From assembly GCA_937927445.1 (NCBI GenBank), contig CALAOB010000012.1, positions 1 through 19,612 on the forward strand: a stretch of DNA of 19,612 nucleotides. The letters are read 5' to 3'. Made by a program: the position numbers and the translations under genes. The notes beneath the pieces are model-generated. The model did not search any database, was not told the DNA's origin, and saw nothing but the letters and a program-made list of their open reading frames with translations. Numbering within the stretch: position 1 is the first letter of the stretch; each line of letters starts with the position of its first letter. This stretch comes from an uncultured Oribacterium sp. (lineage in GTDB: Bacteria; Bacillota; Clostridia; Lachnospirales; Lachnospiraceae). Shown one piece after another: positions 1-7,841 of this stretch.

Positions 1-53
1 GGTACGCACGGTGGTGTGAGAGGACGGCGGTTAGTCACCGCCTCCTACTCGAT
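1..53 (+). mobile_element. 3' end of a group II intron (end of domain V, domain VI)
   Basis: The first bases match the closing strand of a bacterial group II intron domain V (CACGGTGGTGTGAGAGG), followed by a domain VI stem-loop. In domain VI, GGCGGT and ACCGCC pair around the loop TAGTC, AGGA pairs with TCCT, and GAG pairs with CTC. A single unpaired A at position 47 lies between the last two helices. It is seven bases from a plausible 3' splice site after GAT at 53, the expected place for the branch-point adenosine. The domain V 5' strand and the reverse transcriptase/maturase gene would lie upstream, outside the window. The exact splice point is inferred. Confidence 0.82.
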
Positions 54-76
54 TGTAAAACCGGAATCCTGGCCAA

Positions 77-89
77 GGGGTCAGACCCC
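77..89. repeat. GGGGTCAGACCCC palindrome, copy 1
   Basis: GGGG and CCCC flank TCAGA. Near-identical words occur at 129-142 and 4817-4833, all three between genes. It lies just downstream of the inferred intron end. From memory this short palindrome recurs between genes in many bacteria. Its function is not known to me. Confidence 0.6.
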
Positions 90-128
90 CTCGGAAAAGG
101 ATTCACCCCACTTACGCCTTTCAGAAAG

Positions 129-142
129 GGGGGCTGACCCCC
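129..142. repeat. GGGGGCTGACCCCC palindrome, copy 2
   Basis: A variant of the repeat at 77-89, with arms GGGGG/CCCCC around CTGA, followed by AT. A further small hairpin (CCGGG at 157-161, CCCGG at 169-173) lies between it and tgt. No T-run follows either structure, so neither looks like an intrinsic terminator. No clear tgt promoter is visible in 54-211. Confidence 0.55.
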
Positions 143-211
143 ATGGGTTATGCGCGCCGGGCTGCTTTCCCGGTCTGCGTTTGAGAGAATCAAGCAATCG
201 AGGTTCAGAGA

Positions 212-1393
212 ATGAAGTATGAAATTGTCGCGACCAGCGGACGCGCGAAATCCGCTCACATGGAGACGGTGCATGGAAGCATCGAAACACCGGTCTTCAT
301 GAATGTCGGCACCGTCGCTGCCATCAAGGGCGGCGTGTCGACGGATGATCTTCGGGAGATCGGCACCCAGGTCGAGCTCAGCAACACCTACCACCTGCAC
401 GTGCGTACCGGTGATCAGCTCATCAAGGAGTTCGGTGGTCTCCACCGGTTTATGAACTGGGATCGTCCGATCCTGACCGACTCCGGCGGATTCCAGGTCT
501 TTTCCCTGGCCGGCACCGGACGGAAGATCAAGGAGGAGGGTGTTACCTTCCACAGCCACATCGACGGTCGCCGTATCTTTATGGGCCCGGAGGAGTCGAT
601 GCAGATCCAGTCCAATCTCGGCTCGACCATCGCGATGGCCTTCGACGAGTGCCCGCCGGCCCTCGAGGACCGGAAGTACATCGTGCCGTCCGTCGAGCGT
701 ACGACCCGCTGGCTGCAGCGCTGTAAGGATGAGATGGCCCGTCTCAACAGCCTGCCGGATACCGTGAATAAGGAGCAGCTGCTCTTCGCCATCAACCAGG
801 GTGGTATCTTCGAGGACATCCGTACGGCCCATGCCGATACGATTTCTGCGATGAACCTCGACGGCTATGCGGTCGGTGGCCTCGCGGTCGGCGAGACCCA
901 CGAGCAGATGTACCACATCCTCGATGTCGTGGTGCCGCATCTGCCGAAAGAGAAGCCGACCTACCTCATGGGCGTCGGTACCCCGGCGAACATCATCGAA
1001 GCCGTGGACAGAGGCATTGACTTCTTCGACTGTGTATACCCGTCGAGAAACGGACGTCATGGTCATGTCTATACGCACAAGGGAAAGATCAATCTGTTTA
1101 ATCAGAAGTATGAGCTCGACCATCGTCCGATCGAGGAGGGCTGCAAGTGCCCGGTATGTGCGGGACGTAAGCTTGCGGATGGCAGCTACACCGGCGGCTA
1201 CAGCCGTGCCTACATCCGTCACCTCCTGAAGGCGAAGGAAATCCTCGGCATGCGCATGTGCGTACTGCATAATCTGTATTTCTATAACCACCTGACCGAG
1301 GAGATCCGCAACGCGATCCGTGGCGGCTACTGGGACAGCTGGAAGGTCGAGGCCCTCGAGAAGCTCGAGACCTACGATCGCGGCGAGGAATAA
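212..1393 (+). CDS. tgt: tRNA-guanine transglycosylase (queuine tRNA-ribosyltransferase)
   Basis: 393 aa. The enzyme swaps guanine-34 in the anticodon of GUN tRNAs for the queuosine precursor preQ1, in the cytoplasm. The catalytic motif TDSGGFQVFSL (residues 89-99) carries D90, the general acid/base. GIDFFDCVYPSRNGRHG (268-284) carries the nucleophile D273. The zinc site is C311, C313, C316 and H353 (CKCPVC and LHNLYFYN). Between C316 and the conserved YSRAYIRHLL there are about 11 more residues than in the E. coli enzyme (26 residues from the third Cys to the His there, 37 here). The start ATG follows a weak GAGG about eight bases upstream. The usual partner queA is not in view; an intron end lies upstream instead. 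A terminator follows directly. Confidence 0.97.
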   Translation: MKYEIVATSGRAKSAHMETVHGSIETPVFMNVGTVAAIKGGVSTDDLREIGTQVELSNTYHLHVRTGDQLIKEFGGLHRFMNWDRPILTDSGGFQVFSLAGTGRKIKEEGVTFHSHIDGRRIFMGPEESMQIQSNLGSTIAMAFDECPPALEDRKYIVPSVERTTRWLQRCKDEMARLNSLPDTVNKEQLLFAINQGGIFEDIRTAHADTISAMNLDGYAVGGLAVGETHEQMYHILDVVVPHLPKEKPTYLMGVGTPANIIEAVDRGIDFFDCVYPSRNGRHGHVYTHKGKINLFNQKYELDHRPIEEGCKCPVCAGRKLADGSYTGGYSRAYIRHLLKAKEILGMRMCVLHNLYFYNHLTEEIRNAIRGGYWDSWKVEALEKLETYDRGEE

Positions 1394-1399
1394 ACATTC

Positions 1400-1430
1400 A
1401 GGCGTTCACCTCTGTGGTGGACGCCTTTTT
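1400..1430 (+). terminator. Rho-independent terminator of tgt
   Basis: An 11-bp stem, AGGCGTTCACC with GGTGGACGCCT (one G-U pair), with loop TCTGT and then five T. It starts seven bases after the tgt stop codon. Confidence 0.92.
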
Positions 1431-1442
1431 ATGTGTTGGGTG

Positions 1443-1509
1443 AGAGGTCGGAGGAACGCCATCGGAAACACAGTACTACGAGCTTGGGAAAATCCAAGTC
1501 GGAACCTCT
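1443..1509 (+). other. Possible structured RNA element ahead of the first MgtA gene
   Basis: AGAGGT (1443-1448) can pair with ACCTCT (1504-1509), closing a domain of about 67 bases. Inside, CTTGGG (1483-1488) pairs with TCCAAG (1493-1498) over an AAAA loop, with one G-U pair. I do not recognise a known riboswitch. The conserved pieces of the Mg2+ M-box are absent, and the best promoter for mgtA lies downstream of it. It could be the end of a separate transcript or a chance fold. Confidence 0.25.
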
Positions 1510-1554
1510 AAGCGGCATAGCAAGAAAAAAGCAAGAATATCCTCCGGGCTTTTA

Positions 1555-1563
1555 TGTGATAAT
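1555..1563 (+). promoter_or_regulatory. Probable extended -10 promoter for the first MgtA operon
   Basis: TGTGATAAT is an extended -10 element (TG, one base, GATAAT). No good -35 box sits 17 bases upstream, as is common for extended -10 promoters. The GTG start of the ATPase is at 1602, preceded by GGGAGG. Confidence 0.45.
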
Positions 1564-1601
1564 GGTAGAATGATTTCATAGAAATTAGAGGGAGGTCCGC
1601 T

Positions 1602-4265
1602 GTGTTGAAGACCACGCTGCTGAACAGTCACATAAAAAAATACGCGTATCGTGAGGTTTCGGAGATCTACGAGGAGATCGGTACTTCGCCGGTGGGGCTG
1701 TCTGCCGCGCAGGTTGCGGAGATGCGGGCACGATACGGGGCCAATGTTTTCAGCGGGGAGAAGGATGGCACGCGAATACGCTGTGTCCGCCGGGCCTTCA
1801 TCAATCCGTTTAACTCGATCCTTTTCGTGCTCGGCAGCATTTCGCTGGTGACGGATGTGCTTCTTGCGTCGAACTTCGCGCGGAACGCCACGACGGCGAT
1901 CATCATATTTTCAATGATATTGATCAGTGGTGCGATTCGTCTGGTGCAGGAGCTGAAGGCAAAAAATGCAGCGGAGCAGCTGGAACGGCTGGTTCATGAG
2001 CGGACGCAGGTGCGACGGGATGGGGAGCTTCATGAGATTGCAGCAGAAGAGCTGGTAGTCGGGGACATCGTTCTCCTGTCGGCGGGGGATCGGGTGCCGG
2101 CAGATCTGCGTCTTACGAAGGTGACGGATCTTTTTATATCGCAGGCGGCCATCACCGGCGAAAGTGCGATTCTGGAGAAGACCGCCGCGGCGTGCCATTT
2201 CGGCACTGCAGAGACATTGACCGAGCTCGAGAATCTCGCCTTCATGGCGACGACCGTCATCAGTGGAAAAGCAGAGGGCGTCGTGCTGGCGGTCGGGAAG
2301 AATACGTTGTACGGCAGCTTTTCGAAGACGGACAGGGAGGAGCCGAGCGCCTTCGAGCAGGGAGCGAATTCCATCGCCTGGGTGATGCTGCGTTTCATCG
2401 CGGTGCTGATTCCGATCGTATTTGTCATTCTTGGCGTCACCGGCGGGAAGTGGCTGGAGTCCTTCGCTTTCGCATTGTCGGTCGCCGTCGGTCTGATGCC
2501 GGAGCTTCTGCCGATGGTGATCACCGCCTGCCTCGCCCGTGGCAGTCTCGTGATGAGCCGAAAGCGTACGATCATAAAGGATATCAATGCCATGCAGAGC
2601 TTCGGCAGCATGGATGTGCTCTGCATGGATAAGACCGGTACCCTGACGAATGAGAGTATCCTCCTCGAGTACTATATGGATGTGGTCGGAAACGAAAGCG
2701 AGGATGTGCTGGATCTCGCATACGTGAACAGTGCCTATCATTCCGGGGTACGGAATCCGATCGATAATGCTGTACTCGCCTGTCCGACCATGCCGGGCCG
2801 GGAACGGCATTTTCAGGAGCTGCTTTCCAGATATCGTAAAATCGATGAGATTCCGTTCGATCATGCGCGGAAGTTCGTGAGTACCCTCGTCACGGACGGG
2901 GAGGGAAATGTGCAGCTTATCATGAAGGGAGATATCCAGCACATTGTGGCGCGCTGTACGAAGGTGGAGTACCGGGGAACGGTCCTGCCGATCAGCGTGG
3001 ATGAGCGGGAGAGCGTCGATGCCATCGTGGAGGAGATGCTCGAGGATGGGATGAAGGTCATCGCGGTCGCACGGAAACCGATGAAGGAAACGCCGATACT
3101 TGAGCGAAGCGATGAGAAGGATATGATCCTCGTGGGATATCTCGCCTTTTTCGATGCACCGAAGGCGAGTGCGAAGAGCTCGGTCGAGGCACTTCAGCGC
3201 CTCCGGGTGACGCCGAAGATTCTGACCGGCGACCAGCTGGCCGTGGCCTCGTCCGTCTGTCGCCGTGTCGGTATCCCGGTGGAGCATATGCTCACGGGGG
3301 AGGGACTGGATGAGCTGAGTGACACAGCGCTCGCGCAGGAAGTGGAGAAGTGCCATGTCTTCGCGGAGCTTACACCGGGTCAGAAGGTCCGCATCGTATC
3401 GGCCCTCCGTGCAAACGGACATACGGTCGGATTCCTCGGGGATGGGATCAACGATATCCCGGCGCTCTGCGAGGCCAATGTCGGCATTTCGGTGGATACG
3501 GCGGTCGACGCAGCGAAGGATGCGGCGGATGTCGTTCTGCTCGAAAAGGACCTCGGTGTGCTGGAGCAGGGCATCCTGGAGGGACGGAAAACCTTTACAA
3601 ACATGCTGAAGTATATCAAGATCACCGCCAGCTCGAACTTCGGAAATATTCTTTCCATCGTCTGTGCGAGTGCCTTCCTTCCGTTTCTTCCGATGAGCGC
3701 ACTGCAGATTCTCCTGCTGAATCTTCTCTACGATGTACTCTGCATCATCCTTCCGTGGGATCATGTCGATGACGAAGAGCTGGCAGTGCCGCGGGACTGG
3801 TCTGGTCGCTCGCTCGGTCGCTTCATGCTGTCCTTCGGGCCGATCAGCTCGCTGTTTGATATCGCAAGCTTCCTGTTTCTGTACTTCGGTTTATGTCCAG
3901 CACTCTGCGGTGGTGCGACCTACCTCCAGCTTCAGGACCCGGTGCTGCAGCTTCGGTATGTGGCTGTGTTTCAGACCGGCTGGTTCCTGGAGTCCATGTG
4001 GACACAGGTGCTGATTCTTCATTTTCTGCGCACGCGCCGGATACCATTTCTTCAGAGTCGGCCATCCGTACCGGTCGTCTGCATTACCCTGGCGGGCATC
4101 GTGGCCTTCACTGCGATTACCTTCACACGAGCTGCAGCGCTGTTTGGACTTACGAAGCTGCCGCCTGTTTACTTCACTTTTCTTCTGCTCGTAGCGGTCT
4201 GCTATATGCTGCTCACAACCATTGCGAAAAGCGTTTACCAGAAGAAGTATCATGAGCTGATCTGA
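1602..4265 (+). CDS. MgtA-type magnesium-transporting P-type ATPase, diverged paralog
   Basis: 887 aa, a P-type (P3B) ATPase of the inner membrane expected to import Mg2+ using ATP. The GTG start has a GGGAGG site seven bases upstream. Visible parts are: TGES in the actuator domain (185-188); the phosphorylation motif DKTGTLTN with D343; the nucleotide-domain lysine motif MKGD (441-444); TGD (542-544); and the hinge GDGINDIPAL (613-622). Typical MgtA segments are also present: PELLPM in M4 (300-305), TASSNFGNI, LNLLYD, and the C-terminal GWFLESMWTQVLILHFLRTR. It differs from its tandem neighbour at several usually fixed places: TN instead of TQ after DKTGTL, TGDQ instead of TGDN, and IPALCEA instead of AAAMKSA. 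Substrate preference may therefore differ. It is followed after 12 bases by a regulator gene, so the two are probably one operon. Confidence 0.9.
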   Translation: MLKTTLLNSHIKKYAYREVSEIYEEIGTSPVGLSAAQVAEMRARYGANVFSGEKDGTRIRCVRRAFINPFNSILFVLGSISLVTDVLLASNFARNATTAIIIFSMILISGAIRLVQELKAKNAAEQLERLVHERTQVRRDGELHEIAAEELVVGDIVLLSAGDRVPADLRLTKVTDLFISQAAITGESAILEKTAAACHFGTAETLTELENLAFMATTVISGKAEGVVLAVGKNTLYGSFSKTDREEPSAFEQGANSIAWVMLRFIAVLIPIVFVILGVTGGKWLESFAFALSVAVGLMPELLPMVITACLARGSLVMSRKRTIIKDINAMQSFGSMDVLCMDKTGTLTNESILLEYYMDVVGNESEDVLDLAYVNSAYHSGVRNPIDNAVLACPTMPGRERHFQELLSRYRKIDEIPFDHARKFVSTLVTDGEGNVQLIMKGDIQHIVARCTKVEYRGTVLPISVDERESVDAIVEEMLEDGMKVIAVARKPMKETPILERSDEKDMILVGYLAFFDAPKASAKSSVEALQRLRVTPKILTGDQLAVASSVCRRVGIPVEHMLTGEGLDELSDTALAQEVEKCHVFAELTPGQKVRIVSALRANGHTVGFLGDGINDIPALCEANVGISVDTAVDAAKDAADVVLLEKDLGVLEQGILEGRKTFTNMLKYIKITASSNFGNILSIVCASAFLPFLPMSALQILLLNLLYDVLCIILPWDHVDDEELAVPRDWSGRSLGRFMLSFGPISSLFDIASFLFLYFGLCPALCGGATYLQLQDPVLQLRYVAVFQTGWFLESMWTQVLILHFLRTRRIPFLQSRPSVPVVCITLAGIVAFTAITFTRAAALFGLTKLPPVYFTFLLLVAVCYMLLTTIAKSVYQKKYHELI

Positions 4266-4277
4266 AAGGAGGGTCCT

Positions 4278-4787
4278 ATGAAAAAGAACATTGACCTGAT
4301 CCCGGTGGATGCGAAGCTCTGCAGCTGGCTTCTCGATAAGCTCCTGAAGGATGCTCCGGCGACGGACTGTGCCGGGGAACTGCGTGCCGGTCTTCTCCGT
4401 ATGCTTGCGGGGGATGTAGATACACTTCTTCTCAGTATGTCCGGAGAGGCCGTCTCTGCGGCTTCGCTTCCATCGGAGGAGCTGCACATCGGGAAGCTTG
4501 AAATCTACCCGAAGCGTCGGCGCGTCGTGATGGCCGGCAGGGAAATCAGTCTGACCCCGAAAGAGTACGATATCCTGTATTTCCTTGCCGAGAACCGCGG
4601 CGAGGTCTTCACGAAGGAGCAGATCTATCGCGCGGTATGGTCGGAGGACTACCTCCTCGACGACAGCAACATCATGGCCTTCATCCGGAAGCTCCGGAAG
4701 AAGATCGAACCGAACCCCGACGCCCCGACCTATATCCTCACCATCTGGGGCATCGGCTACAAATTCGCCGACACCCCGGGGACCTGA
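4278..4787 (+). CDS. Winged-helix (OmpR/PhoB-type) DNA-binding protein without receiver domain
   Basis: 169 aa. Residues about 70-165 form a typical OmpR/PhoB effector domain: LEIYPKRRRVVMAG, then the LTPKEYDILYFLAEN helix-turn-helix region, SNIMAFIRKLRKKIE as recognition helix, and the wing ending TIWGIGYKF. The first ~68 residues are too short for a CheY-like receiver and show no phospho-acceptor aspartate pattern; I do not recognise this part. No histidine kinase lies nearby. An AAAGGAGGG site (4266-4273) fits the ATG at 4278. The gene lies 12 bases after the first ATPase and ahead of the second, so control of Mg2+ transport genes is a reasonable inference. The signal it senses, if any, is unknown. 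Confidence 0.85.
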   Translation: MKKNIDLIPVDAKLCSWLLDKLLKDAPATDCAGELRAGLLRMLAGDVDTLLLSMSGEAVSAASLPSEELHIGKLEIYPKRRRVVMAGREISLTPKEYDILYFLAENRGEVFTKEQIYRAVWSEDYLLDDSNIMAFIRKLRKKIEPNPDAPTYILTIWGIGYKFADTPGT

Positions 4788-4816
4788 CTCCGCCACGTCG
4801 TCTTAAGAATTTCGTA

Positions 4817-4833
4817 ATGGGGTCAGACCCCAT
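4817..4833. repeat. ATGGGGTCAGACCCCAT palindrome, copy 3
   Basis: The longest copy of the GGGGTCAGACCCC motif in the window, with arms ATGGGG/CCCCAT around TCAGA. It lies between the winged-helix gene and the terminator at 4847-4898. No T-run follows. Confidence 0.6.
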
Positions 4834-4846
4834 AAACTTCTTGCCG

Positions 4847-4898
4847 AATCGCAAGGAAATCGCAAGGCTTTCGCCATGTGCATTTCCTTGCGATTTTT
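4847..4898 (+). terminator. Strong terminator or attenuator upstream of the second MgtA gene
   Basis: AATCGCAAGGAAAT (4847-4860) and ATTTCCTTGCGATT (4882-4895) are perfect 14-bp arms, followed by a run of five T (4894-4898). The word ATCGCAAGG occurs twice (4848-4856 and 4859-4867), so the 3' arm can pair with either copy. It ends the mgtA-regulator operon. Since no clear promoter follows before the second ATPase, it could also act as an attenuator. Confidence 0.88.
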
Positions 4899-4933
4899 GT
4901 ATCCTCGTTGTGCTGAAGGGAGGACATACAGAA

Positions 4934-4957
4934 ATGAGAAACCCACACAAAATCTGA
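4934..4957 (+). CDS. Possible 7-codon leader peptide ahead of the second MgtA gene
   Basis: ATG AGA AAC CCA CAC AAA ATC TGA, preceded by GGGAGG (4918-4923) with a ten-base spacer. It ends 23 bases before the mgtA start. Leader peptides control mgtA in enteric bacteria, but this sequence is unrelated and a chance ORF this short is likely. Confidence 0.2.
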   Translation: MRNPHKI

Positions 4958-4980
4958 AGAAACCGAAGGAGGGAACAGCT

Positions 4981-7746
4981 ATGAATAAGAAAAAGCATCG
5001 CATTGCGGTTCGGGAAGAGGCGAGAAGAGCCGTGATCCGGGATGAGCAGAACGAGCGCATCCAGTATGCGGCGACGAATGCCGCGGAGGAGCTTCTGAAG
5101 ATACTCCACACGTCTGGAGCTGGTCTGGATGCCGAGGCGGTCCTCGTGAGCCGCAGTAAATATGGAAGCAACAAGGTGACCCGTGAAAAGAAGAAGTCGC
5201 TCGCGCAGCGCCTCGCCGGCGCATTTATCAATCCATTTACCGCCATCCTGTTCTGTCTCGCCATCGTGTCCACGATGACGGATATGGTCTTTCCGCACTA
5301 TTCACTTTTCGGCTGCGTGCCGGAGGACTTCGATCCGCTGACGGTCGTTATCATCCTGACGATGGTCGTGATTTCCGGCACGCTTCGCTTCGTCCAGGAG
5401 TCGAGAAGCGGAAACGCCGCAGAGAAGCTCCTCGCCATGATCACGACGACCTGCACCGTGACCCGGAAGGACCAGGAAAAGATCGAGATCCCGATGGATG
5501 ATCTCGTGGTCGGCGACATTGTGCACCTTTCCGCCGGGGATATGATTCCGGCGGACGTGCGCATCCTCGAGGCGAAGGATCTCTTCGTCAGCCAGTCGAG
5601 CCTGACTGGCGAGAGTGAGCCGATTGAAAAGACGGCTCTCCGCAGTTCAGAGAAGGAGAGTGTCACCGAGTATGGCAACATCGCCTTCATGGGCAGTAAT
5701 GTCATCTCCGGCAGCGCTCGTGCAGTCGTCGTAAGCACCGGTGACCGTACCCTCTTTGGTTCGATGGCGTCGGCCATCGCGGGAGAGGCCGTGGAGACCA
5801 GCTTTACGAAGGGGGTCAATGCTGTTTCATGGGTGCTGATCCGTTTCATGCTGGTCATGGTACCGCTTGTGTTCTTCATCAACGGCATCACGAAGGGAGA
5901 CTGGCTGCAGGCCTTTCTCTTCGGGATCTCCGTAGCGGTCGGGCTGACACCGGAGATGCTCCCGATGATCGTCACGACCTGTCTCGCGAAGGGCGCGGTC
6001 TCGATGAGTAAGAAGCAGACCATCGTGAAGAATCTGAATTCTATCCAGAACTTCGGTGCGATCGATATCCTCTGCACGGATAAGACCGGTACGCTCACAC
6101 AGGATCAGGTCGTGCTGGAGTATCACCTGAACGTGAATGGCGAGGACGATGCGCGGGTGCTCCGCCATGCGTATCTCAACAGCTATTTCCAGACCGGATA
6201 TAAGAATCTGATGGACCTCGCCATCATCCGGCGAACCGAGGAAGAGGAAGCTGCGGATGGGAGTCTCCTTGATCTTTCTGAAAACTATGTAAAGGTTGAT
6301 GAGATCCCGTTTGACTTTAAGCGCCGCCGTCTGACGACCGTCGTACAGAATAAGGCAGGAAAGACCCAGATGGTGACGAAGGGCGCTGTCGAGGAAATGC
6401 TCTCCATCTGCAGCTATGCGGAGTGTGACGGTACGGTACAGCCACTCAGTGACGCGCTTCGGGCACGCATCCTGGAAACCGTCGATGAGCTGAACGACAA
6501 GGGCTTCCGTGTCCTCGCCATCGCACAGAAAAATGATCCATCCACGACCGAGGCCTTCGGCGTGAAGGATGAGCGCGACATGGTACTGATTGGATACCTC
6601 GCCTTCCTGGACCCGCCGAAGGAATCGACTGCCGCCGCGATCCAGGCTCTGAAGGATCATGGCGTGACGACGAAGATTCTGACCGGCGATAACGATAAGG
6701 TGACCCGGACGATCTGCCGCCAGGTCGGACTCGAGGTTCGGAACATGCTGCTCGGCGTCGACATTGACCACATGAACGATATGGAGCTCGCCGCGGCGGC
6801 GGAGAAGACCGATGTCTTCGCGAAGCTGACGCCGGACCAGAAGGCGCGTATCGTTTCCGTACTCCGCGCAAACGGGCACACTGTCGGCTTCATGGGGGAT
6901 GGCATCAATGATGCGGCTGCGATGAAGTCCGCCGATATCGGCATCTCGGTGGATACCGCCGTCGATGTGGCGAAGGAATCCGCCGATATCATCCTTCTCG
7001 AGAAGGACCTGATGGTGCTTGAGCAGGGCATCATCGAGGGGCGGAAGACCTACGCAAACATGATCAAGTACATCAAGATGACCGCGAGCTCGAATTTCGG
7101 CAATATGTTCTCGGTACTGGCGGCCGCGGCGCTGCTGCCGTTCCTGCCGATGATGAGCGTGCACCTGATCCTCCTGAACCTGATCTACGATCTCAGCTGC
7201 ACCGCGATTCCATGGGATAATGTCGACGAAGAGTTCATCGCGAAGCCGCGGAAGTGGGATGCTTCGAGTGTCGGGAAATTCATGATCTGGATCGGACCGA
7301 CGAGCTCGGTGTTCGACTTCACGACCTACCTCTTTATGTACTTCGTGTTCTGCCCGCTCTTCGTCTCCGGCGGCCTCCGCTTCAGTGAGCTCGCGACGCA
7401 CTACAGCGGTGCGGAACTACTCGCCATGCAGGCCCGTTACATCGGCCTCTTCCAGGCAGGGTGGTTTGTCGAGTCCATGTGGAGCCAGACACTGGTGATT
7501 CACATGATCCGCACACCGAAGATTCCGTTCATCCAGAGCCGCGCCTCGGCACCGCTCACCCTGCTGACGATGGCCGGTATCGCGCTCATCACGCTCATCC
7601 CGTTTACACCGCTCGGCGCTGAGCTCGGCTTCGTCGCCCTTCCGGCTGCGTACTTCGCGTATCTGATTCCGTGCATCCTCCTCTACATGGTGCTCGCTAC
7701 GGTCCTGAAAAAGGCCTATGTCCGTCGCTATGGAGAGCTCCTCTGA
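4981..7746 (+). CDS. mgtA: MgtA-type magnesium-transporting P-type ATPase
   Basis: 921 aa from the ATG at 4981, chosen because AAGGAGGG (4966-4973) sits seven bases upstream; the frame is open further 5' but lacks a good start. It is a P3B ATPase expected to drive Mg2+ uptake across the cell membrane. Seen are TGES (209-212), the phosphorylation motif DKTGTLTQ with D367, VTKGA (465-469), TGDND (568-572) and GDGIND (639-644). M4 reads PEMLPMIVTTCLAKGAV, close to the standard MgtA sequence. The C-terminal half has TASSNFGNM, LNLIYD, IPWDNVDEE, GWFVESMWSQTLVIHMIRT and IPFIQS. It is the more conventional of the two ATPases. No M-box riboswitch is seen. Control may instead run through the terminator at 4847-4898 or the neighbouring winged-helix protein (inference). 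Confidence 0.94.
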   Translation: MNKKKHRIAVREEARRAVIRDEQNERIQYAATNAAEELLKILHTSGAGLDAEAVLVSRSKYGSNKVTREKKKSLAQRLAGAFINPFTAILFCLAIVSTMTDMVFPHYSLFGCVPEDFDPLTVVIILTMVVISGTLRFVQESRSGNAAEKLLAMITTTCTVTRKDQEKIEIPMDDLVVGDIVHLSAGDMIPADVRILEAKDLFVSQSSLTGESEPIEKTALRSSEKESVTEYGNIAFMGSNVISGSARAVVVSTGDRTLFGSMASAIAGEAVETSFTKGVNAVSWVLIRFMLVMVPLVFFINGITKGDWLQAFLFGISVAVGLTPEMLPMIVTTCLAKGAVSMSKKQTIVKNLNSIQNFGAIDILCTDKTGTLTQDQVVLEYHLNVNGEDDARVLRHAYLNSYFQTGYKNLMDLAIIRRTEEEEAADGSLLDLSENYVKVDEIPFDFKRRRLTTVVQNKAGKTQMVTKGAVEEMLSICSYAECDGTVQPLSDALRARILETVDELNDKGFRVLAIAQKNDPSTTEAFGVKDERDMVLIGYLAFLDPPKESTAAAIQALKDHGVTTKILTGDNDKVTRTICRQVGLEVRNMLLGVDIDHMNDMELAAAAEKTDVFAKLTPDQKARIVSVLRANGHTVGFMGDGINDAAAMKSADIGISVDTAVDVAKESADIILLEKDLMVLEQGIIEGRKTYANMIKYIKMTASSNFGNMFSVLAAAALLPFLPMMSVHLILLNLIYDLSCTAIPWDNVDEEFIAKPRKWDASSVGKFMIWIGPTSSVFDFTTYLFMYFVFCPLFVSGGLRFSELATHYSGAELLAMQARYIGLFQAGWFVESMWSQTLVIHMIRTPKIPFIQSRASAPLTLLTMAGIALITLIPFTPLGAELGFVALPAAYFAYLIPCILLYMVLATVLKKAYVRRYGELL

Positions 7747-7755
7747 CATAAAACT

Positions 7756-7771
7756 GATTTTTCGAAAAATC
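7756..7771. promoter_or_regulatory. Perfect 16-bp palindrome GATTTTTCGAAAAATC
   Basis: Fully self-complementary with no loop, nine bases after the mgtA stop codon and upstream of the AraC-type promoter. No T-run follows, so it is a poor terminator. A protein-binding site is possible. Confidence 0.4.
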
Positions 7772-7788
7772 GCCCCACACAAAATGGT

Positions 7789-7817
7789 TTGATTGCGTAA
7801 AAAAATTATGCTATCAT
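7789..7817 (+). promoter_or_regulatory. Promoter for the AraC-type regulator
   Basis: TTGATT (7789-7794), a 17-base spacer, then TATCAT (7812-7817) with an extended -10 TG at 7809-7810. Transcription would start near 7824, about 50 bases before the ATG. Confidence 0.65.
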
Positions 7818-7841
7818 GACTTTATATTATTTTGGGAGAGT

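Noticed and set aside
35..1291. 418-aa open frame on the minus strand opposite tgt
   Set aside because: A shadow of GC-rich third positions in tgt; composition is unlike a real protein and no family motif is seen. The same applies to long minus frames at 1911-3764, 5827-7401, 16658-18520 and 18502-19506.
1394..1601. M-box magnesium riboswitch ahead of either MgtA gene
   Set aside because: The conserved M-box blocks were not found here or in 4788-4980, and the second gap is too short once the terminator is placed.
4876..4980. Longer N-terminus for the second MgtA protein
   Set aside because: The extension overlaps the terminator and has no ribosome-binding site, while the ATG at 4981 has AAGGAGGG.
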